DNA from: Haliclona indistincta
Taxonomy: Eukaryota > Porifera > Demospongiae > Haplosclerida > Chalinidae
DNA length: 64,000 bases
Direction of reading: 5' to 3'
NCBI GenBank assembly: GCA_964017065.1
Contig: OZ024787.1
Location: 12,349,234-12,413,233 of the forward strand
In this document: positions 55,811-64,000 of the stretch, piece by piece
Numbering within the stretch: position 1 is the stretch's first letter
How the letters are laid out: every line of letters starts with the position of its first letter
Translations under genes and position numbers: made by a program
The notes under the pieces: generated by a model
What the model was told of the DNA's origin: nothing
What the model saw: only the letters and a program-made list of their open reading frames with translations
Databases searched by the model: none

Positions 55811-58312
55811 TTAATTAATTGTAAGACACCATTCCTGTGCATAAAAAAATTTTAAAACACTGATGAGTTACTGCTCTATAGCAGACACTAGTCCTGATTG
55901 AGTGAATCTTGCTTTATACTGTACACAACAAACCACTGAGTAACTGCTCTATAGCAGACACTAGTCCTGATTGAGTGAATCTTGCTTTATACTGTACACG
56001 ACAAACCACTGAGTTACTGCTCTATAGCAGACACTAGTCCTGATTGAGTGAATCTTACTTTATACTGTACACAACAAACCACTGAGTTACTGCTCTAGCA
56101 GACACTAGTCCTGATTGAGTGAATCTTGCTTTATACTGTACACGACAAACCACTGAGTTACTGCTCTATAGCAGACACTAGTCCTGATTGAGTGAATCTT
56201 GCTTTATACTGTACACAACAAACCACTGAGTTACTGCTCTAGCAGACACTAGTCCTGATTGAGTGAATCTTGCTTTATACTGTACACAACAAACCACTGA
56301 GTTACTGCTCTATAGCAGACACTAGTCCTGATTGAGTGAATCTTGCATTATTCAAATTCGCTAGTATTGTATTATGGGCTGTTGCAGTAAGCATTCCCTT
56401 GGACTCACCCACCCTATCATATTTTGTCTTTAAAAACGTAATTCTTGGCTGCAAACAGGAATTCCGCAATTACTACCAATTACATAACAGTTACATAACC
56501 ATGATGAGAAAATTGCATAACTTTTAATGGACTAATAATTCCCATAATTGACATAATTAAAATGTTGTCGCTGGTAATGAAAACATGTTGGAAATCTAAT
56601 CTCGTAAACAGCGGAAAAATATGCTTGCGTAGTCTTGTTGTTGCTGAGTAAAGGATTTGAATATTTAGAGCAATTACTTGGTGACACCTGAGTTAGAAAT
56701 ATCCCACAATGGATCTTGTTACGGTGTGAGTTGATTAGGTTACGACACTTGGGCACTGCTCTATAGCAGACACTAGTCCTGATCGAGTGAATCTTGCTTT
56801 ATACTGTACACAACAAACCACTGAGTTACTGCTCTATAGCAGACACTAGTCCTGATTGAGTGAATCTTGCTTTATACAAAACCACCAAGTTACAACTCGA
56901 TAACTAGTATAGGGTCGCCCAAATCACTTCTGTACTGTACTTTTCAAACATTTTTTATAAACTGTCAAACATAGAACAAATTGTTCCATACACTAATTGA
57001 GCTACTGCACTAGTTCTCTCTACACACACACACTAGTCACTGCTATATGGCGCTGAGGTTCACTCCATCCAGGTGAGGTGACCTAGAACTTGAGTCCTGC
57101 AATCTGAGACTCCAGAGACTATAGGAATGAGAAATAATAATTATGAGCATGTCTGTGGCTGCAATGAATCTGTAGATCTGCATGGACAATTGGTCGTGCT
57201 GTTCATACAAAGTGCAAGTATTGTCACAAAGTGCAAATATTGCACAGATCGTTTAGTTGAATAATTGGCCACTTGAAGAATTAAAAAAAAATCACCGTAA
57301 CCAAGATAATTGTACTCGTAACCACGTACTCTGACAGGACACAAATAGTTTAATTAAAGCTTATAATTATAAAGCTAGTGATAATAACTATTGCTAAGTG
57401 AAAAATTTGTAATGTAATAATTGATCAATCATCAAGTCTGGCGTTACGATTACGTCACAAATAGTGGTTAAAGCTAGACCTGTAGAACAACTCTTGAGTG
57501 TACGTGAGTGTTCTTCACATTCTTATGCACAACTGTGACCAGACAACTATTCTCCAAACAACTGGTTAGAAGCAAATACAGGTTTATCGTACTACTAGCT
57601 ACAAACCAACAAAAGCACACCAGATGCTTGGCTGCACATGTGGTGGAGGTTGTGTTTGAACGTCATCCCACGCAGACAAAATCGCCGTCAGTTCAGATAC
57701 CAAAGTGACCTATTACACTGCCCCACGCAAGCAAAGTCGCCGCCAGTTCAGATACCAAAGAGAACTATGAAGCCCCACGCAAGCATAACTCGCCGCATGT
57801 TCAGATACCAAATAAAACTATTAATTTTACATACACATACACACACCACTGTGTGGTCCGTCGCCTGGCAGGACGATGTGCAGCACGAAGAATGTGATTG
57901 TAATAACCACGACATATCCCAGTACATGAGTTGTTACGTCATACAACACTAACATAATAGCACTGATGCTTAATTTCAAGGATTGGTTGCCCAGTGAATT
58001 ACTGAGCTTCAAGAAGAATTTCACAAACATAATTATAATCACTATTATCCAAGGTGATGTTGGGAATAGTTGCTCAGATAAAGCACAAGTTGCCTAGCGA
58101 GATAATTAGAAAGTTAACGTAGCCTAGGAAATAAATAGGTTGTGTTGTGAAATAATTAGAATAAAAATAGTGTCACGCATATAATCCGTGATACTGGATC
58201 GCATGTTTTGCGCAGAAGAAGACTCTTAGCATTCTGGATTAGCATCTGTTGCGAGAAGCAGCGTAGTACATACTTTTTAACCAGCTTGATTTCCGGTCAC
58301 AGCACAAAAATC
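55811..58312. repeat. 2.5-kb segment duplicated at 61501-64000
   Basis: Nearly identical to 61501-64000, with only a handful of differences seen, mostly one-base indels (for example CCCTTGGACTC against CCCTTGACTC near 56400). Apart from the 74-bp repeats inside, it holds no recognised gene. Confidence 0.85.
55861..56880. repeat. 74-bp minisatellite, two blocks
   Basis: Units contain TGAGTTACTGCTCTATAGC, AGACACTAGTCCTGATTGAG and TACTGTACACAACAAACCAC. About 6.5 units lie at 55861-56345 and 1.5 units at 56754-56880, with unique sequence between. Confidence 0.85.
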
Positions 58313-58917
58313 GAGGCACATATTATAACAGCTTGAAGGAAGTTAGTACTTGCATTGATTCATCTGCAGCAGTTTCTATATATCTCAAATTATGATTTTA
58401 TACATGTAACTTGCTTTACTGCAAATACAGCACTAGCTACTGGACAATATCTAAGCCAGGATCACTAAACATGCTTACAGCTGAATAAACGATATTTTAT
58501 TAGCCGCGTGTGTGTGACGGCAGCCATGTTTGAGTGCCAGCCTCATGCACCAAAAATTCACAGATAACTTATGGATAATCTATGGAGTGGTGTCCGTCGT
58601 CTAGTGAAATAATTAAGCTGCGTAAAAATGTTGAATGTCTCGGCTCATGATATGTTACGTCAGCAGTCAATGACAGTGTCGTCTGATGCTTGGCTTAAAG
58701 CATACGTTGCCTAGTGAAAAATTGTGCTTCGTAAAGAATTTGAAACCAAGTACGTAACCCTGGTGCACTGATGTAATTATCTAGTCACAAATAGTTTAAG
58801 CTTGGCTGGAATCGTTTAAACAACTATCCATGATCATATTGTTATTATAGCACATAGCATTGTATGTTTATGATTGTGAGAAAATATTTTACAGTCTATA
58901 TAATCAGCAAAGCAACG
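58313..58917. other. Intergenic, no gene recognised
   Basis: AT-rich sequence between the duplicated block and the ARPC1 3' end. It should include the ARPC1 3' UTR. Confidence 0.4.
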
Positions 58918-59225
58918 TCACAATGACCAGCTGCTGTATGAGAGAGAGTGCACAAAGCTGTTTTGTAACTACATGAAATAATGGAACGGCAATGGCTAGG
59001 AGACAGACAGACAGACAGAGAGAGAGAGGGGGAGAGAGAGAGAGAGAGAGAGGGGGGAGAGGGAGAGAGAGGGAGAGAGATTACCCTGCAGTCCCAGATC
59101 ACCAGCTTGCCATCAACTCCAGTGGTGCAGAACTTGGTGGCGTTCTTGCTGGCATCGGAAGCAAACACCGAAATTTGACTAGACCAGAGCCAGCAAGAGA
59201 GAGAGAGTGTGTGTGTGTTAGAGAG

Positions 59226-59257
<32 letters not shown>

Positions 59258-59307
59258 TGAGAGAGAGAGGAGAGAGGGAGGGAGAGAGAGAGAGAGAGAG
59301 GAGAGAG

Positions 59308-59338
<31 letters not shown>

Positions 59339-59527
59339 AGAAACAACATATTTATGATTTCTCTTTCACAGTAATACATGTGCTTAATCTTACTATTTTA
59401 ACATTATTGTGCTACATGTAGTGAATGTGGTGAGCTCACGTGATGGTGTTCTGGTGGGTGAGTTGAGCGATACATCAGCAGATGCAGTAGAAGCACGTTT
59501 ATCCAGTCCCTTGAACTTCTCCATAGC

Positions 59528-59620
<93 letters not shown>

Positions 59621-59624
59621 GAGA

Positions 59625-59691
<67 letters not shown>

Positions 59692-59768
59692 TGAGGGAGA
59701 GTGAGATAGAGAGTGAGGGAGAGATGGAGTGAGAGAGAGAGAGAGAGAGAGAGAGGAGTGAGGGAGAG

Positions 59769-59825
<57 letters not shown>

Positions 59826-60496
59826 TGAGGGAGAGTGAGATAGAGAGTGAGGGAGAGATGGAGTGAGAGAGAGAGAGAGAGAGAGGGAGGGAGGGAGAGT
59901 AAAAGGATGGACTGAATGAGCATGAGAGAGCATCTAATAAAATTTTTCCCAGAAAAGACCTGACATTAGATGCTCGTTTTTAAAAATGATTTGAGGCACA
60001 CAATTTCATCAACACCTGCACATTGTTTGAAAGGAATTTTTTCAAATTTGAAGACTGGTATTTGCTTGGAACAACCACAATTACTAACATAAAGCTATAC
60101 AAGGTAAGACCATAGACATCTCAAGAATAAGCTCTTTCTATCTTAACTCATCTACTATTTGTCTAAAAATTGCTTTAGAACGTGCGAGTTTCAGACACCG
60201 CAAATCTAAAACATTTACGCTTGATATTCAATTCCGTAACTTGCTAAAAATTAATATTAAAACGTGTTAAAATTACATTGTAAAACCACTGATAATACAT
60301 TATGAAGAGGCAGGAGGCCAGAGCACACAGCAGGTTGTGACTTACCTCAAGTGACCGGAAGCTTCTTTCTTCTCCTTTGAGTCGAGTTGGTTGATGTAGG
60401 TGAGTTTGTCCTGGTCGTCATGACTCCACAGGACAGGGTAGCAGTCGTAGCCGGCAGCCACGATGCTGCTCTCGGTGACAAACTGGCAGCGTAGCC
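58918..60496 (-). CDS. ARPC1: Arp2/3 complex subunit 1 (ARPC1), C-terminal exons only
   Basis: Exons 60496-60346, 59528-59440, 59178-59085 and 58968-58918. The sequence reads [46 protein letters not shown] and [17 protein letters not shown], in the order of the ARPC1 sixth and seventh WD40 blades and the linker between them. ARPC1 is the WD40 propeller of the actin-nucleating Arp2/3 complex. The five N-terminal blades are not in the window. The first exon here starts in phase 1, and the sequence upstream to the gap at 61301 shows no WD40 exon. The 59440-59528 exon lacks one base: the frame shifts between ADV and QLTHQN, while both flanking phases require length 90 rather than 89. That is either an assembly error or a damaged copy. 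Introns are rich in CT on the sense strand. Confidence 0.75.
59013..59345. repeat. GA-rich microsatellites around ARPC1 exon
   Basis: GA/GGGA/GT runs on both sides of the exon 59085-59178. Confidence 0.85.
59530..59897. repeat. (GA)n microsatellite with duplicated internal block
   Basis: GA run starting two bases from the ARPC1 acceptor at 59528. A block containing GGGAGTGAGGGAGAGTGAGA is repeated near 59688 and 59821, showing internal duplication. Confidence 0.9.
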
Positions 60497-61094
60497 CTGC
60501 AACACGGCGTCAACAGTTCACGAATTGCAACAGCAGATGTGGAAACATTTTTGAACCTATAGGCTATACACGTTCTGTCTTGACGCAAATAGACGCTAGA
60601 ATAGATCAGCCAGTGAGAGTGTTGAATCGATTACTTACAGCTTTATAAAACTTCAACTGCGCGCCAAAATCGTCGCAAATTTGTTCCTATCACCTTATCA
60701 GTACAGTTTGGTGTGTACTACTATTTTTAGCGATAGTGATGTTATCACTAAATTCGCTAAATTAGTACCGGCTAATAATAGTAACAGTAAGGTTTTATTG
60801 ATTGAAATTGTACATCAGCAGGCCGCATTCCTCAATACAAATCTACCACAAAACAATAAACAGCAGGCAAGGAAAAGAATAGAAAGTGAAAGTTATCCTC
60901 GTCCCCATGCCAGCTACCGTAAAGTCGACAAAAACAAAATTTAGGAGGCTAGCAGCTGTCTTCTGGTTAACTATTTGCCACTACCAGCAATCAGGCTCTT
61001 GCTGCAAACCACTTACTGATATACTAGGCATTAACTAACCCAACCCTATAATTGCACCCACGCCGAGGGTTCGTGAAATTCGTTCATTCTTAGA
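60497..61094. other. No gene recognised upstream of ARPC1 exons
   Basis: Plus-strand frames at 60463-60648 and 60681-60944 have no recognisable domain. No missing WD40 exon was found on minus. Confidence 0.4.
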
Positions 61095-61275
61095 TTAGGC
61101 ATGTTCAATTTCTAGAAAAAAAAACTTACCTGAGGAACTATCACTACTAGTTGAACTTGTAATTGAATTGAGAGGCTGAACAACATCTGCTACAAAGGAA
61201 TTATTATTATTATAGATGTAATTATGATACGATATTACGATTTACCTGATTCATCCTCAATGTCCGAGTCAGCTT
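61095..61275 (-). CDS. Last three exons of an unknown acidic/Ser-rich protein
   Basis: Exons 61275-61246, 61189-61130 and 61111-61095, all phase 1-1, end in a stop. They encode an acidic, serine-rich end: EADSDIEDES, ADVVQPLNSITSSTSSDSSS and EIEHA. Intron lengths are 56 and 18, and the last is unusually short, so the final junction is doubtful. Upstream exons lie in or beyond the gap. The family is not recognised. Confidence 0.35.
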
Positions 61276-61300
61276 CTAAAATACATATAATAATTATCAC

Positions 61301-61500
61301 NNNNNNNNNNNNNNNNNNNNNNNNNNNNNNNNNNNNNNNNNNNNNNNNNNNNNNNNNNNNNNNNNNNNNNNNNNNNNNNNNNNNNNNNNNNNNNNNNNNN
61401 NNNNNNNNNNNNNNNNNNNNNNNNNNNNNNNNNNNNNNNNNNNNNNNNNNNNNNNNNNNNNNNNNNNNNNNNNNNNNNNNNNNNNNNNNNNNNNNNNNNN
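61301..61500. other. Assembly gap (200 N)
   Basis: Exactly 200 undetermined bases, immediately followed by the second copy of the 2.5-kb duplicated block. Confidence 0.98.
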
Positions 61501-64000
61501 TTAATTAATTGTAAGACACCATTCCTGTGCATAAAAAATTTAAAACACTGATGAGTTACTGCTCTATAGCAGACACTAGTCCTGATTGAGTGAATCTTGC
61601 TTTATACTGTACACAACAAACCACTGAGTAACTGCTCTATAGCAGACACTAGTCCTGATTGAGTGAATCTTGCTTTATACTGTACACGACAAACCACTGA
61701 GTTACTGCTCTATAGCAGACACTAGTCCTGATTGAGTGAATCTTACTTTATACTGTACACAACAAACCACTGAGTTACTGCTCTAGCAGACACTAGTCCT
61801 GATTGAGTGAATCTTGCTTTATACTGTACACGACAAACCACTGAGTTACTGCTCTATAGCAGACACTAGTCCTGATTGAGTGAATCTTGCTTTATACTGT
61901 ACACAACAAACCACTGAGTTACTGCTCTAGCAGACACTAGTCCTGATTGAGTGAATCTTGCTTTATACTGTACACAACAAACCACTGAGTTACTGCTCTA
62001 TAGCAGACACTAGTCCTGATTGAGTGAATCTTGCATTATTCAAATTCGCTAGTATTGTATTATGGGCTGTTGCAGTAAGCATTCCCTTGACTCACCCACC
62101 CTATCATATTTTGTCTTTAAAAACGTAATTCTTGGCTGCAAACAGGAATTCCGCAATTACTACCAATTACATAACAGTTACATAACCATGATGAGAAAAT
62201 TGCATAACTTTTAATGGACTAATAATTCCCATAATTGACATAATTAAAATGTTGTCGCTGGTAATGAAAACATGTTGGAAATCTAATCTCGTAAACAGCG
62301 GAAAAATATGCTTGCGTAGTCTTGTTGTTGCTGAGTAAAGGATTTGAATATTTAGAGCAATTACTTGGTGACACCTGAGTTAGAAATATCCCACAATGGA
62401 TCTTGTTACGGTGTGAGTTGATTAGGTTACGACACTTGGGCACTGCTCTATAGCAGACACTAGTCCTGATCGAGTGAATCTTGCTTTATACTGTACACAA
62501 CAAACCACTGAGTTACTGCTCTATAGCAGACACTAGTCCTGATTGAGTGAATCTTGCTTTATACAAAACCACCAAGTTTACAACTCGATAACTAGTATAG
62601 GGTCGCCCAAATCACTTCTGTACTGTACTTTTCAAACATTTTTTATAAACTGTCAAACATAGAACAAATTGTTCCATACACTATTGAGCTACTGCACTAG
62701 TTCTCTCTACACACACACACTAGTCACTGCTATATGGCGCTGAGGTTCACTCCATCCAGGTGAGGTGACCTAGAACTTGAGTCCTGCAATCTGAGACTCC
62801 AGAGACTATAGGAATGAGAAATAATAATTATGAGCATGTCTGTGGCTGCAATGAATCTGTAGATCTGCATGGACAATTGGTCGTGCTGTTCATACAAAGT
62901 GCAAGTATTGTCACAAAGTGCAAATATTGCACAGATCGTTTAGTTGAATAATTGGCCACTTGAAGAATTAAAAAAAAATCACCGTAACCAAGATAATTGT
63001 ACTCGTAACCACGTACTCTGACAGGACACAAATAGTTTAATTAAAGCTTATAATTATAAAGCTAGTGATAATAACTATTGCTAAGTGAAAAATTTGTAAT
63101 GTAATAATTGATCAATCATCAAGTCTGGCGTTACGATTACGTCACAAATAGTGGTTAAAGCTAGACCATGTAGAACAACTCTTGAGTGTACGTGAGTGTT
63201 CTTCACATTCTTATGCACAACTGTGACCAGACAACTATTCTCCAAACAACTGGTTAGAAGCAAATACAGGTTTATCGTACTACTAGCTACAAACCAACAA
63301 AAGCACACCAGATGCTTGGCTGCACATGTGGTGGAGGTTGTGTTTGAACGTCATCCCACGCAGACAAAATCGCCGTCAGTTCAGATACCAAAGTGACCTA
63401 TTACACTGCCCCACGCAAGCAAAGTCGCCGCCAGTTCAGATACCAAAGAGAACTATGAAGCCCCACGCAAGCATAACTCGCCGCATGTTCAGATACCAAA
63501 TAAAACTATTAATTTTACATACACATACACACACCACTGTGTGGTCCGTCGCCTGGCAGGACGATGTGCAGCACGAAGAATGTGATTGTAATAACCACGA
63601 CATATCCCAGTACATGAGTTGTTACGTCATACAACACTAACATAATAGCACTGATGCTTAATTTCAAGGATTGGTTGCCCAGTGAATTACTGAGCTTCAA
63701 GAAGAATTTCACAAACATAATTATAATCACTATTATCCAAGGTGATGTTGGGAATAGTTGCTCAGATAAAGCACAAGTTGCCTAGCGAGATAATTAGAAA
63801 GTTAACGTAGCCTAGGAAATAAATAGGTTGTGTTGTGAAATAATTAGAATAAAAATAGTGTCACGCATATAATCCGTGATACTGGATCGCATGTTTTGCG
63901 CAGAAGAAGACTCTTAGCATTCTGGATTAGCATCTGTTGCGAGAAGCAGCGTAGTACATACTTTTTAACCAGCTTGATTTCCGGTCACAGCACAAAAATC
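61501..64000. repeat. Second copy of the 2.5-kb segment
   Basis: Collinear with 55811-58312, including the 74-bp repeat blocks (about 61548-62035 and 62443-62565). It starts directly at the gap and runs to the window end. No gene recognised. Confidence 0.85.

Noticed and set aside
57141..57952. Frames in the duplicated block (also 62828-63640)
   Set aside because: They are present in both copies only because the DNA is duplicated. There are no motifs, no splice support and low-complexity THTHTH stretches.
59393..59933. Long open frames of Ser-Leu or Arg-Glu repeats
   Set aside because: They are translations of a GA microsatellite. Only the short exon at 59440-59528 is real coding sequence. 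The same applies to frames at 37179-37713, 54527-54904 and 28304-28844.

Overview
The window looks like animal nuclear DNA from an early-branching metazoan, most likely a demosponge. The evidence is metazoan genes (forkhead factor, unconventional myosin, ARPC1, TSEN54), many very short introns of about 50-60 bases with normal splice sites, an AT-rich background, and dense small inverted-repeat elements and microsatellites. The species is an inference. All multi-exon models below were assembled by eye from splice sites, reading frame and exon phase.

Layout. 1-4395: an RPA-like OB-fold gene (minus) and copies of a hairpin-ended repeat family. 4396-13323: two tandem minus-strand genes for a putative sponge-type receptor (signal peptide, two phase 1-1 ectodomain modules, one membrane helix, tyrosine-bearing tail). 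The first has a frameshift that removes the tail. The second is split inside exon 2 by a 4.9-kb P-superfamily DNA transposon with a 7-bp target duplication. That transposon carries a six-exon transposase gene and a convergent second gene of unknown function. 14046-26613: a 2-oxoglutarate dioxygenase gene of the BBOX1/TMLHE type (minus). Its first intron is filled with transposons, including a 7-kb foldback element, and it carries an in-frame stop and lacks a visible first donor site. 27020-27371: an 81-residue unknown gene (plus). 27330-47009: a 25-exon, 838-residue short unconventional myosin (minus), whose introns hold microsatellites, minisatellites, MITEs and a 9-bp-TSD element carrying a RecQ helicase fragment. 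47504-48331: an intronless forkhead factor (minus). 48829-55758: a nine-exon TSEN54 tRNA-splicing endonuclease subunit (plus). 58918-60496: the C-terminal exons of ARPC1 (minus). 61301-61500: a gap of 200 N, followed by 2.5 kb that nearly repeats 55811-58312.

The host genes are unrelated housekeeping, cytoskeletal and regulatory loci rather than a pathway. The most unusual content is mobile: the two-gene P-like element caught in a coding exon, the long foldback element, the element carrying a helicase fragment, and the tandem receptor genes.
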